From Pegea sp. RAD2-039 (lineage: Eukaryota; Chordata; Thaliacea; Salpida; Salpidae): a stretch of 64,000 nt of DNA. Below, in pieces: positions 52,688 to 64,000 of the stretch (position 1 is its first letter; each line of letters starts with the position of its first letter). Where the stretch lies: NCBI GenBank assembly GCA_034620365.1, contig JAQGEQ010000011.1, positions 930,001-994,000 on the forward strand. Reading direction: 5' to 3'. A program made the translations under genes and the position numbers. The notes under the pieces were generated by a model, which made no database searches, had not been told where the DNA came from, and worked only from the letters and a program-made list of their open reading frames with translations.

Positions 52688-54199
52688 TTTGCCTCTAAAT
52701 TAGATATTATATTTGATGAAATACTAAAAAATTAAAAATAATTAATTATTTTACATAAGTAACCTTTTTATTCATTACAAGAAAAAAATAAACTATAAAA
52801 ACCAAGAGAATTTGAATATTATATCATAAATTATGAGAATTTCTAACTATAAATTATATATTTGAAAATTAAAAAAAATAATTTTGATATTTAGATAATC
52901 ATTCAAAACAATATTTTATGCAGATGTTGATCCAGCAAACACTATTTTGTTTTAAAATCTATGATATGTAACTTAAATCTATTTTCTAAATAATAATTTG
53001 ACAAATCAGCCAACAATTTAAAACGTTAGTCAAGAAATTAACAAAAATATTGCTGATAAAATTAAATTAAATATAAAAAATAGAATTTCTTTAATTTAAG
53101 ATAATTTATCTTAGTTTAATAATCAGGAATAAGAATAAAAACGAATTAGAAACCATGCTACCAATCTATAATCTGAACTTCAAAAAAACAATACTTTTTA
53201 GACAATAAATGAAATTATTATCAAGTAGATAATAGTATTATTATAGTGAACAGAAAAGAATTCACAAAAGTAACTGATGCATAAATTGTGGTGTAAAATA
53301 AAACTTTTGAAAAATAAATCTTTATAAAATTAGCTGTTGAGCCTATATTCAAGTTTAAATAAAATATACAGGCGGTAAAAAAAACGGACTTAACGAAAAA
53401 TCAAAGGTGCAAAGAACTTTCATGCCTAGTAATTCTAGAAATTATACCAATTACCTAAGCTTTTAAAAAGTTTTCATATTTAAAGTTAACTAAAAAATTT
53501 AGTTTTACAAAAAGATATTGCACAAAAATTACTTTAATAACAAATAAAAAAAAATATTTTTTAATTACAACGTGCTACAAGTTTGCTTCATTTACTACAA
53601 TTGGTTCAGTAATATTTTTGCAGAAGAATTTTGCAAAAAAAATAATTTGTTAAAAATACCAAGAATCTTTATGCTGAGCTTAGTTTACTTCAAAATTTAA
53701 AATACAATTTTCCATATATCTATGGATTTTATAGGGCTTACTTCCCAAATTAAACTAAATTATATTAGATTTCGTTGAAGTTTAAATATATTGAGTCTTA
53801 AATGTGGAAGTTGTATTTAAAAGTAATTATACCAATATTTTTATGTCAAATTTGCTAAATAAACAACACCTATAAAAGTTACAACAACTATTTCTGAGAA
53901 ACCTTTGTTGGACATTGATAAATTTCATTAGAACTGCATATAGATTTAAGGTATTAATTTTTTTATAATTTTATTCCCTAATAACATTTAGTAAAGATAA
54001 TGTTTAAAATAACAGTAATAGAAAGATGAGCATAATTTAAAAATATATAAATTAGATTAAAAACCACCATCACAAAGTACAGTATGCGAATTTAAATCCT
54101 ATAAAAAGTATAAAAAAAAACAAAGAGAGTATATTTAAAAACATAAATTTTATAATTTGATTTTCAACACTTGATGAAAACGTTGTGATGAAGAAGTGA
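52688..54199. other. AT-rich stretch upstream of NAC alpha, no gene seen
   Basis: Presumed NAC alpha promoter at the left end. No supported coding or RNA feature in the remainder. Confidence 0.4.
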
Positions 54200-54560
54200 T
54201 TAAGATTATTAATATTTTTGGCCTGCTTCGGCCGAAAACGACCATGCAGATACATGCCAGGGCAGAAAATTATGGAGATCCAGTTATTGCTCATGCAGCA
54301 GGATTCCACTTTTCAATTCAACAAGATTAGGCAACACATGAGCTGACAGAACGATATTCAGTACAGTAACAAACTCCGTATGAGGCTTCAACTTTGGCTT
54401 TAAATTCGGAGCTTTGCATCTCCTCGAAGTGTTGCTTTTAACCAAACTCACACGGTCCTTATACCTAGATTTTTATCGACTTTTCCTTGTCGCAAATATG
54501 TGTCCCCCTAGGATCAAACCTTGGTAGGCGGGTATGTTAATCGCTACACCAAAGTAGAAC
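54200..54560 (-). mobile_element. tRNA-derived SINE, near full-length
   Basis: Read on the minus strand the element starts CTACTTTGGTGTAGCGATTA (A box TGGTGTAGCG) and about 17 nt later has AAGGTTTGATCCT, a near-consensus B box (GGTTCGANTCC). A unique body of about 280 nt follows, then a GC-rich end with TTTCGGCCGAAGCAGGCC and an A/T-rich tail. Its 3' third matches dispersed stretches at 10600-10730 and 46300-46355, confirming a repeat family. It has no coding capacity; such elements move using LINE machinery. The family name is not recognised. Confidence 0.7.
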
Positions 54561-56088
54561 AAAATTATTATTATGAAATAAGACAAATCGAGTAATTGAA
54601 AAAAACTTTAATCTTAGTTTTAACTTTTCCTCTTTTTAAAAGTAAATCTCTAAGAATCAATAACAAAACTTTTGGTAATTTATTTGATAGTTAATTTCAG
54701 TGATACATACATGATATTTGAATTAGCATAACTAAATCTTTAAAATACCAAAACTACTAATCACTTTCAGTAAAACAGACACGTACGTTTTTCTCTAAGC
54801 ATTTAATTATTTATTATTATTATTATTAACTAATATATCAAGATTAGTCAGAAATGGCAGTCGCCTAATAAAAGACAAGCTTGAAAACCTATAAGAAAGT
54901 ATTTTTATTTTAACTTTTTTTGAATATGTTAAATAGACTAAACGATTTTCAAACAGCAGAATAAATAAATTCCATTTTAAAATACTTTTAAAGTGTTTGA
55001 TGTCTTTAGTCTAAGATCTATAGTCTAGATTTTTCATTTAATAATATACAGTATAAATAAACTTGTAAATACCAACAACTATGTAATCCAGCAAAATTTA
55101 AATTAAAAATGTTAAAGATGAAAATCATCAAATTGTAAAAGATATTGTTCTCATTAGTTAGTGTTTAAATATATCAATAAAAAATTAATATTTTTATAAA
55201 AGAAAGCAGTATTGTATAAATGAGTAACATTTCTAATTGATCGGTTAAACATTAAAAGGCTAAACACTTTTTAGAGCACTTCTATTTTGAAAATGCTTCA
55301 TTAAGATTATATTAGATATTATTAAAGGGGAGTTAAAAATTATATTTTTTAAGAATTCGGCAACTGAAAGTAATTTTTCTATGCAAAAAAAAACTGCCAA
55401 TGCAAATATAACATCGTAAACAATGTTATAAAAGTATTAAGTAAATGATTAACAAAAAAGTATAATATAAGTTTTTTCGTGTTTGATAATAATGTTTGAA
55501 AAAGATCTACTATAACAAAAAAATCTGTCTATTTTAAATATAATCTTTAACTTATGTTCTTCGATCACTTTATAGAAAGTTTAATTTGATTTAAATGATA
55601 AGTTATCAAATAATGATCATAAAAAGTGATTACTATTAATTTTTATTAAATTTCAGATATTTGTCTTATAAAAAAAAACAACAAATACATAGAATAACAA
55701 CTTTTACGCAATTAAATATTACACAAAACAATTTTAAAACACTAAGCACTGCCTATATTCAAGAAAACTGTCTAATTGTTTAAACGAATAGCCTATCTAA
55801 TGACACAGTAAAAGATAACCAACTTTTGATAATAAGTAATAACTAAAAACGTTAGCAGTTATAAAGCCACCGAGTTTTGTTTATTAGATTTGTGAAAAAG
55901 TAATTTGAAAGATTTTAAGAAAATTTTAGAAAAACGGTATAAAACAACAACATATAACCCAACATGAAAATATCATTTTCAAGATGTCATCTTCATTGTT
56001 TACTCATTAACTTCACTTAAAGCAGTATTTCCCATCAAGGAGTATGGATCAATAATAACTTTTGAACATCTAAAAAATTAAAATTTGA
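54561..56088. other. AT-rich intergenic stretch, no gene seen
   Basis: Includes a short (att)n microsatellite near 54808-54828. Otherwise featureless AT-rich DNA. Confidence 0.4.
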
Positions 56089-58155
56089 TTTCTTTAATTT
56101 TACCGAATTGTTGTTACAAGAAACTAAAGAATCAAAATAAATATATGATAAAAGTGATCAGCTTTTGTTCTTGAACTTTTGTAGCAAACGATTGTTTAAT
56201 CCAACAAATGTATTTTCTAAAAGCTGCATTTAACTGCTTCAACATATTCAATACACCTATCAATATAAAAACAGATATCAGGGTTATCCAGAGTTGTTAC
56301 AAGAAGTTCGAAAACCAAATTTGTTGGTCAAAACTCAAACAGAAAAGTGGTAAAAGGAAGGAAGAAGCTTGACAGTATGCTATGACTCTTTAACTTGACT
56401 ACATTTCCGTTTTCGAAATGCTTTGAGATCGATCAGAAGTATTTTTTTCGTTGAAAAGTAACATTGTAATCAAAACATTATCTTTTTTAAAGATAAATTA
56501 GAAAATATGTTGAGTTTAAAAGTAAACTTTTTGTAAAATTTTCATGAACAGTTGACTTACTCTTAGAAAAAGATGATAATTTCTTGTTTGATTTTTATTT
56601 AAATTGTTGCTGTTTTCTTAAATAGTTACAGCTATGTTTGCCGATTTAAATTATTTAAATTAAACTTAAGTAAACTACTAAAAAATCAAGTTTGAAACCA
56701 ATTTGAGAAATCAATAAATGTGGAAAATTTCAAATTTGAAAATTTTCTAAATGAAAAAGAAATAAAAACTAAATAAACAGCAAACAAAACTTTTGTTATT
56801 CTAGAAAAACAACCAAACATTTTCAGAAAGCTTTTATGATTACTAATAAGATATTTGTCAAGTTTGCAGCAGTCAGTTCTGCGAAATGCCCGTTGCAATA
56901 CATGAATAACAAGCAATTAACAGCTAATTTGGTATTAATACTTCACAACATTGAAAGCTTTCATGGTTTTGATGAAGTTCTGCTGCAAGGTAGCTCATAC
57001 AAAAGTAAATTATTTGTTAACACCAATAAAAATTTAATAAGATGATTGTTAAACTTCAAAAGTATAATAAATATGCTGGTTGTTTGAAAACTGTGTAGAT
57101 ATTTTAGATAATTTAAAGTTCAAACAAGTTCACAGCTCACCTGAACATCATGAAAAATGCAAATGCCAGAAGAAAAGTAAGAAACACAAAACCTAATACT
57201 TATAATCCTCCATTATAAACATAATCCAACTCTGTGATAAATACTCTCTAGTAGCAAAATTAATTATAGATAACCTTTTAGCGCTTAAACTTACTGTTTA
57301 TAAAAATCTTTTAAACAGTCAGTTCATTTACAACCAATGAAAAACAGCTTGTAGTTTCATCTTCAACTTATTTACAAGACTTGATTTTTAGCTACAGATA
57401 AAAAAATACGTTCTGACATTTGACATTTAAACCATTTTTTACCCAATGTGTGAAAATCGATTTCTGCCAAGTTGCAGCTAACAAGATAAATTCTTCTTCA
57501 TTCAACTTGTAAACCAATTTTTTAAAATAAACTTTTAACTAGAAACTAACTTATGAGCAGCTATAAGTAATTATTCTAAGATATGGTTGAATAAGAGCTT
57601 TATACTACTAGTAAAAGCTACAATATTTAATTCATTTTATTTTTTCAATCAATTATATTTTTATAAATCTTTCAGTATATAAGTTTCGAGAAAAGTTACA
57701 TTTAAAAACACAGGATTAAAATATTTCTTTTAATATTTCAACTTGTTGCTTTTAATCACATACATCTGAAATTGAAAGATTCTTGTCTTCGTCAAATTCG
57801 ACAACTTAGTTTTTGGAGTATTTGATTTATTTGGATAATTCCAAGCTTGTTGTTTAATCTTCAACTAGTCAAAAGCTTAAAGCAGCTTTTTTAAATCAGT
57901 TTAAACTTTTAACTCCTAAATAATCGTTGAAACATGCCTGCAGGTTAGCTTTCAACGTTTATTTATAAAATAAAGAATAGAAAAGAATTTTATTCGTAGT
58001 TTTATCTAAAAATTTGTGTATTCAATTTTGAAATTTAGTGAGTTACAAAGAAATTATCTAAGGAACAAAACTATCGCTACCATCAAGAATTAGTTGATAA
58101 ATGTCAGTGACTTCCAGTTGTGCTTGCTCCAGTGCAAGCAGATGGGACTTCTTTT
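56089..58155 (+). repeat. Segmental duplication copy A, 2.07 kb
   Basis: Near-identical direct copy of 61003-63065 (offset about 4914). Differences are a few scattered substitutions, a 5-nt indel near 57200 and a 1-nt T-run difference near 57893; similarity is lower in the first 150 nt. Neither end shows terminal inverted repeats, TG..CA ends or a clear target-site duplication. It holds identical short ORFs of 76 residues (minus) and 69 residues (plus) that overlap each other; neither resembles a known protein. A non-autonomous element or a plain recent duplication both remain possible. Confidence 0.9.
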
Positions 58156-58627
58156 GTTTCTTGATTGTTTTCTTAGTAGTAACAAATGTGCTGAATGCTA
58201 AACAACAAGATTTAAAATGCTTTGCGTTTCTGCTTAATTACTGATTACGAATTTTGTACTCGAGTGTGTGTGGTTCAAATATTTTGGTTTCTTTTAGCGT
58301 CTTTTATACCAGTCTCCACTCTCGTGAATAATTAAAATTATTCTTTACAATTATAATAAAAATCATAACAACAATCTATTGGTCTAATTTTTTGCATCAA
58401 ATGATGTGATGATTCAAATATCACAAAAATGTTTGTAATCTATTAAAGAAAAAGGTACTTAAGTTTATAATAAGTATTAAAAGGCAAATCTTTAGAAACG
58501 TCAAACAGCTTTTCGTTTTACTTTGCAGATTGCCACTAATATAGTTTCTTCTTCTTTTCAACAGAATATTTTATTGAATCTTTTAGCTCCCAGTTAAATT
58601 CAAGTAAAAGATAAATCGATTCAAATA
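58156..58627 (+). promoter_or_regulatory. Promoter region of the Ly6-sushi gene
   Basis: Single-copy sequence between duplication copy A and the start codon. A TATA-like cttttatacc lies at about 58303-58312. The region just before the ATG (ttcaag at about 58600) could be an acceptor. Weak evidence. Confidence 0.25.
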
Positions 58628-59748
58628 ATGAAGTTACTTTCAATCTCCCATATTTCCTGTCTACTAATGCTGGTTGTCAGTATTCATGGTCAGTATTCCT
58701 TTTCCCATCATAATCAGCAAGTAGTAATTTTTCCTTTTCAGCTCTGCGTTGCAGGGAGTGTGATAATGCAATCAGTGATGATGACTGCCAGGAAAGAGGC
58801 CGAATGGTTGAGTGCCAACCAAACCAAGTAAGATTGATCAAGCTGTAAAGAGCTTAAAAGAATCTTTAAAGCTCGTTTAAAGCTGAAATATTTTCTTTGT
58901 TTTCTTTTAACTAATATTTAAATAATTCTAATATGTAAACTAATCTCATGCTTTTAAGAACTCTTGTTTCTCGGAGTACCGTTTAACTGGAACCACCAAA
59001 TTAATTACTCGAAGATGCAAACAATCTCATGCTTGTCAAAACAATCACAACCAGGTTTTAACCAGCTGTTCTCATTTATCTTCTTAACATCAATTTTCCT
59101 AAAACAGAACCTGCGACCGGCCTGGATGCCGACTCAGTGCAACGATATTCAAGGCTCTGTTTGCCGCTGCTGTTGTTTCACTGATGGATGTAATGACGAA
59201 ACAGAGATGTCATGTGGTGGCCAGCCGAATCCGCGTAAGTGACGTAATCACAGTCTTCTCTTTGTTTATTAACTTTATTTCAAAGCTATTTGTGAAAAAC
59301 CTTCACTTCTGGATGGAAGAGTTTTTTGTAATGAAAAAAACACCTGTGATTATAAATGCAATGCTGGTGAGAATTGATTTGTGTTTACTTTCTTCTTTGA
59401 ATGAGTTCCCTGCAGGATACTCTCTTAATTATGAGATCACTTGTAAAAGAAATAATTATGATGCGAATGATTTTTACCAATCAAAGCCAAAATGTGGGCG
59501 TCGTAAGTATTTGTTAAAAACATTTAACCCCGAGCAGAAGTGTTTTTATTACTTTGTAGCAAGTTGCAAGACTTTGCGTTCACTAGTGAATGGAAAAAAT
59601 GTATTTTAAAGCTTGACAGGTCGAGTTGAATAAGGACCTTCATGTGGTTTAAACTGCTTAGGAGGTAAAAATAGCAAATTGTGAATAAATTTATTAATTT
59701 TGACTTTTATTAGGTTCGCCTCTATCTCATGGTTCCATGGGTTTATAA
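58628..59748 (+). CDS. Secreted Ly6/three-finger plus sushi (CCP) domain protein, seven exons
   Basis: Proposed join(58628..58688, 58742..58827, 58959..59054, 59108..59234, 59286..59366, 59416..59502, 59714..59748) codes 190 residues with matching phases. A signal peptide (MKLLSISHISCLLMLVVSIH) precedes a three-finger Ly6/uPAR fold spread over exons 2-4: LRCRECD, DDDCQERG, VECQPNQNSCF, a TGTTKLITRRCK segment, and the hallmark CCCFTDGCN. Exons 5-6 encode one sushi/CCP-like module: PICEKPSLLDGRVFC, TCDYKCNAGYSL, ITCKRNN, PKCGR. A last short exon reads RSPLSHGSMGL, as if opening a second sushi module, then stops. No GPI signal or membrane segment is seen, so the product is likely secreted. Donors of exons 1 and 3 (gtcagt, gtttta) are weak. 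A polyadenylation signal aataaa lies at about 60046. The Ly6-plus-sushi pairing is unusual; function unknown. Confidence 0.75.
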
Positions 59749-61002
59749 ATTTTCTTAAATTATTGCTCCAACTGACAGCAGACTAGGATCCTTTCGTTAA
59801 AGATCTTTAAATTTGTTCAGCGAGACACACGGATCCGGTTACTTTTAGTTAAGTAGTGTGCAAACTACTGATTGTTATCAATTAATATCCTGTATATGTG
59901 GATTTATTAACACTGCTAAATGGAAAACCTTGCATCTATACAAATTACAGATTATTACTAAAAGAACTTCTGGAATTACTTTCAATCTCATTATCACTAA
60001 ATTTCCAGATTTCTATCAAATTATTATCATGCTTTACCTTATATAAATAAAACATTGCTATAATAGAATTAGTGTTTTGTACAGTCTTAATACTTAAAGT
60101 ATACACACTATGTTTATAAACCATTAGAATAAATATTATTCAAATTTCATTCAATTCATTTCTTTTTGATGTAAATAAATTATATAAGCTCTATTTTTGC
60201 TTTTACAAAAAATTATGAAAGATATATCAAGTTTTTAAATAGTTTTCAAACTATATATAAAGCTGGACATCTCAATTAAACTTTCAAGATGTAGCTAAAG
60301 AAAAAGTTTTCATTTGAACATTTAGTTCCACCAAAAATATAAATTGGATAAAATAAACATTTGCTAGCAGAGTAAATAAAAAAGTTCTTCTTCTTTCCTG
60401 AGATGCTATCAAATAACTTTTGATTTCAAAATGTCTTAAACGTTTTTTTATACTAAAAAGTCAATCAGTAATTAAAACTATTTGTTCAAAAAATAAAATA
60501 ACAACACCATAAATTTATAACAAAGAATATTAAATATTAAAGAATAGTTGTCTAAAGTTCTAAATTAGGAAGACATTTCATCAAAGAATCAAACAAAGTT
60601 TATCAAGAATATCTATCACGAAAAATATTTCAACTTCCATTAAAAATGCCGAAAAATTACTTTTAAAATTCACAAAAAATATAACTAAATCTGTTATGGT
60701 AGAAAAAAAATGATGAAAAGTCGAAATTTCTCATCACTTAATTACAAATGAAAATAAAAAACATTATTAATGCATTTATTAAATTCTAGCTTGGCATTTT
60801 TCAAAACTATACTACAATAGAAATTTAGACAAACTTATTTTATTCAGTAATGAAATCAAAAGGCAGAAAATATGTCGATCTTATTTTTTAGAGTTATTCT
60901 TCAGATTAAGCCACAAGTGGACTACATTTGTAGATGAACAACAAGACGCTACTTACTTCATGGTTCAAATTTCTGCCAATTGTAGTCAATTTTTAGTTAA
61001 TT
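59749..61002. other. 3' flank of the Ly6-sushi gene and AT-rich spacer
   Basis: Contains the likely polyadenylation signal for the upstream gene, then AT-rich DNA with no supported feature up to duplication copy B. Confidence 0.4.
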
Positions 61003-63065
61003 TTTCTTTAATGTTGCCGAATTGTTGTTACAAAAAACTAAAGAATCAAAATAAATATATGATAAAAGTGATCAGCTTTTGTTCTTAAACTTTTGTAGCA
61101 AACAATTGTTTAATTCAACAAATGTATTTTCTAAAAGTTGCATTTAACTGCTTCAACATATTCAATACACCTATCAATATAAAAACAGATATCAGAGTTA
61201 TCCAGAGTTGTTACAAGAAGTTCGAAAACCAAATTCGTTGGTCAAAACTCAAACAGAAAAGTGCTAAAAGGAAGGAAGAAGCTTGACAGTATGCTATGAC
61301 TCTTTAACTTGACTACATTTCCGTTTTCGAAATGCTTTGAGATCGATCAGAAGTATTTTTTTCGTTGAAAAGTAACATTGTAATCAAAACATTATCTTTT
61401 TTAAAGATAAATTAGAAAATATTTTGAGTTTAAAAGTAAACTTTTTGTAAAATTTTCATGAACAGTTGACTTACTCTTAGAAAAAGATGATAATTTCTTG
61501 TTTGATTTTTATTTAAATTGTTGCTGTTTTCTTAAATAGTTACAGCTATGTTTGCCGATTTAAATTATTTAAATTAAACTTAAGTAAACTACTAAAAAAT
61601 CAAGTTTGAAACCAATTTGAGAAATCAATAAATGTGGAAAATTTCAAATTTGAAAATTTTCTAAATGAAAAAGAAATAAAAACTAAATAAACAGCAAACA
61701 AAACTTTTGTTATTCTAGAAAAACAACCAAACATTTTCAGAAAGCTTTTATGATTACTAATAAGATATTTGTCAAGTTTGCAGCAGTCAGTTCTGCGAAA
61801 TGCCCGTTGCAATACATGAATAACAAGCAATTAACAGCTAATTTGGTATTAATACTTCACAACATTGAAAGCTTTCATGGTTTTGATGAAGTTCTGCTGC
61901 AAGGTAGCTCATACAAAAGTAAATTATTTGTTAACACCAATAAAAATTTAATAAGATGATTGTTAAACTTCAAAAGTATAATAAATATGCTGGTTGTTTG
62001 AAAACTGTGTAGATATTTTAGATAATTTAAAGTTCAAACAAGTTCACAGCTCACCTGAACATCATGAAAAATGCAAATGCCAGAAGAAAAGTAAGAAACA
62101 CAAAACCTAATACTTCCTCCATTATAAACATAATCCAACTCTGTGATAAATACTCTCTAGTAGCAAAATTAATTATAGATAACCTTTTAGCGCTTAAACT
62201 TACTGTTTATAAAAATCTTTTAAACAGTCAGTTCATTTACAACCAATGAAAAACAGCTTGTAGTTTCATCTTCAACTTATTTACAAGACTTGATTTTTAG
62301 CTACAGATAAAAAAATACGTTCTGACATTTGACATTTAAACCATTTTTTACCCAATGTGTGAAAATCGATTTCTGCCAAGTTGCAGCTAACAAGATAAAT
62401 TCTTCTTCATTCAACTTGTAAACCAATTTTTTAAAATAAACTTTTAACTAGAAACTAACTTATGAGCAGCTATGAGTAATTATTTTAAGATATGGTTGAA
62501 TAAGAGCTTTATACTACTAGTAAAAGCTACAATATTTAATTCATTTTATTTTTTCAATCAATTATATTTTTATAAATCTTTCAGTATATAAGTTTCGAGA
62601 AAAGTTACATTTAAAAACACAGGATTAAAATATTTCTTTTAATATTTCAACTTGTTGCTTTTAATCACATACATCTGAAATTGGAAGATTCTTGTCTTCG
62701 TCAAATTCGACAACTTAGTTTTTGGAGTATTTGATTTATTTGGATAATTCCAAGCTTGTTGTTTAATCTTCAACTAGTCAAAAGCTTAAAGCAGCTTTTT
62801 TTAAATCAGTTTAAACTTTTAACTCCTAAATAATCGTTGAAACATGCCTGCAGGTTAGCTTTCAACGTTTATTTATAAAATAAAGAATAGAAAAGAATTT
62901 TATTCGTAGTTTTATCTAAAAATTTGTGTATTCAATTTTGAAATTTAGTGAGTTACAAAGAAATTATCTAAGAAACAAAACTATCGCTATCATCAAGAAT
63001 TAGTTGATAAATGTCAGTGACTTCCAGTTGTGCTTGCTCCAGTGCAAGCAGATGGGACTTCTTTT
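61003..63065 (+). repeat. Segmental duplication copy B, 2.06 kb
   Basis: Second direct copy of the segment at 56089-58155; see that entry. The two copies bracket the Ly6-sushi gene. Both copies end in the same gatgggacttctttt before sequences diverge abruptly, which marks a sharp right breakpoint; the left edge fades over about 100 nt. Confidence 0.9.
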
Positions 63066-64000
63066 AGTAAGTGTTCTTACTGTCCGTATTTAGAAAAATA
63101 TTGAACAGCTAGAAAAATAAATATTATAATTTTAATGAAGCAAAAAATTCTTATTAACGGTTTGAAAAACTGGTAACAAAATTTGAATCAAACGTTTTTA
63201 AAAGGTTTTTACTTCCATGTTTGTTGTATAGAAAGCTGTCACTCAAGTATTGATGTTTTGTTTTGAATACTCAAGAATTTTTTTTAGTCAAAATTGAAAT
63301 TTAATTTTAGGCTTTAAAAAGTATAATATTTTTATCAGTTAATTTCTAATTAAATTTTCATTTATTTCAAATTAATGTAATTTTTTTCATTATTTGTTTT
63401 ATATTTACTTTTTTAGAGCTGTTATAAGCTGACAGGAGATGAATGTTTTGAACATAATAATTTTTGTTAGGGTTTTATAGAGCTTAAAATCTAAACCAGA
63501 TCGAGACAAAGATTATTAATCTTTCTATTTTAATCTTTGGAATTTAAAGTCTCTTTACTTTAACTGTTTGAAAATTAAAATACTAATCTGAAAGAAATCT
63601 TTTATAATGAGTAACCAGCTTCATTTAGAAATCTTTTTTTGAGTCAAACGATCAAATTGTCAACTACTATCGTATCAGATGAAAAACAGGTGATGACGTC
63701 ACTATATCTGGGTTACTCGATGACACACTGGTTTAACAAGGTTACTTGGAAAATGCATGATACTCGTGCCTTGAGTGATGTCACTTGATTTCCACCACTT
63801 GGCGACGTGAAGCTTGTTTCCGAAATTATCCACTCCTGAAGTCATCAGCAGTGTATAAATATAGAAGCGGTGGATAAAACAGATGATAAGAAGTTGGAGA
63901 AAAGTTTGTGTTGACTCGCGCGTTTGATGAATTAATCATTTGTAGGTAGTTAATGAGAAGCTTTGATATAAAGCGGTAATTTTTGATCAACATAAGATTT
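63066..64000 (+). other. AT-rich stretch ending in a possible promoter
   Basis: No coding sequence seen. The last 350 nt are GC-richer, with TGACGTCA at 63694-63701 and a TATA-like gtataaatatag at 63851-63862 followed by GC-richer sequence to about 63925. This looks like the promoter of a plus-strand gene that begins beyond the window. Confidence 0.35.

Noticed and set aside
56686-57045. Overlapping 76- and 69-residue ORFs in the duplicated segment
   Set aside because: They overlap on opposite strands, have biased composition, and their identity between copies follows from the recent duplication alone.
56089-63065. The 2.07-kb direct repeats as long terminal repeats of a retroelement
   Set aside because: The ends lack TG...CA, no primer-binding site or polypurine tract is apparent, and the interval holds a cellular Ly6-sushi gene rather than any retroelement gene.

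Overview
The window is AT-rich animal genomic DNA. Every multi-exon gene uses GT-AG introns, many of them only 47-80 nt, and the gene content is metazoan: neurexin, a GRB7/10/14 adaptor, V-ATPase subunit G, nascent polypeptide-associated complex alpha, CEP78, and a secreted Ly6 plus sushi protein. Small introns mixed with kilobase-scale empty AT-rich stretches, together with CEP78 and an SH2-bearing GRB7/10/14 protein, suggest a bilaterian outside the fly and nematode models, possibly a spiralian. The phylum cannot be fixed from the sequence alone. Coding exons were rebuilt by hand from splice signals, reading phase and family similarity.

Layout. 1-2.6 kb: first coding exon of a neurexin on the minus strand, its next exons lying off the left edge. 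7.5-8.3 kb: V-ATPase subunit G, minus strand, three exons. 10.6-12.1 kb: a SINE 3' end and a decayed LINE. 12.9-19.2 kb: GRB7/10/14-like RA-PH-BPS-SH2 adaptor, plus strand, 16 exons. 21.9-29.5 kb and 35.4-43.3 kb: two tandem paralogous genes, each with a short MG-start exon (predicted N-myristoylation) followed by a huge repeat exon (about 59 units of 33 residues, and about 169 units of 8 residues). 48.3-50.0 kb: CEP78 in a single exon. 51.5-52.7 kb: NAC alpha, minus strand, eight exons. 54.2-54.6 kb: a tRNA-headed SINE. 56.1-58.2 and 61.0-63.1 kb: two near-identical direct copies of a 2.07-kb segment flanking a secreted Ly6-sushi gene. The rest is AT-rich sequence in which no gene is seen.

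Most striking system. The two repeat genes share a related promoter and 5' flank, the same exon 1 design and the same splice-acceptor sequence before the repeat exon, yet their repeat proteins look unrelated at first sight. The 33-residue unit of the first gene splits into 8+8+8+9 residues. One of its 8-residue sub-units matches the 8-residue unit of the second gene at 17 of 24 nucleotides. This suggests one ancestral 24-bp coding minisatellite that evolved into a higher-order repeat in one copy and stayed a simple 24-bp array in the other. The second protein also has short basic, aromatic clusters reminiscent of MARCKS or AKAP12 membrane and calmodulin-binding segments, so a membrane-anchored, highly extended acidic scaffold is a reasonable but unproven guess.

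The other genes are housekeeping or signalling genes with no evident functional link to one another.
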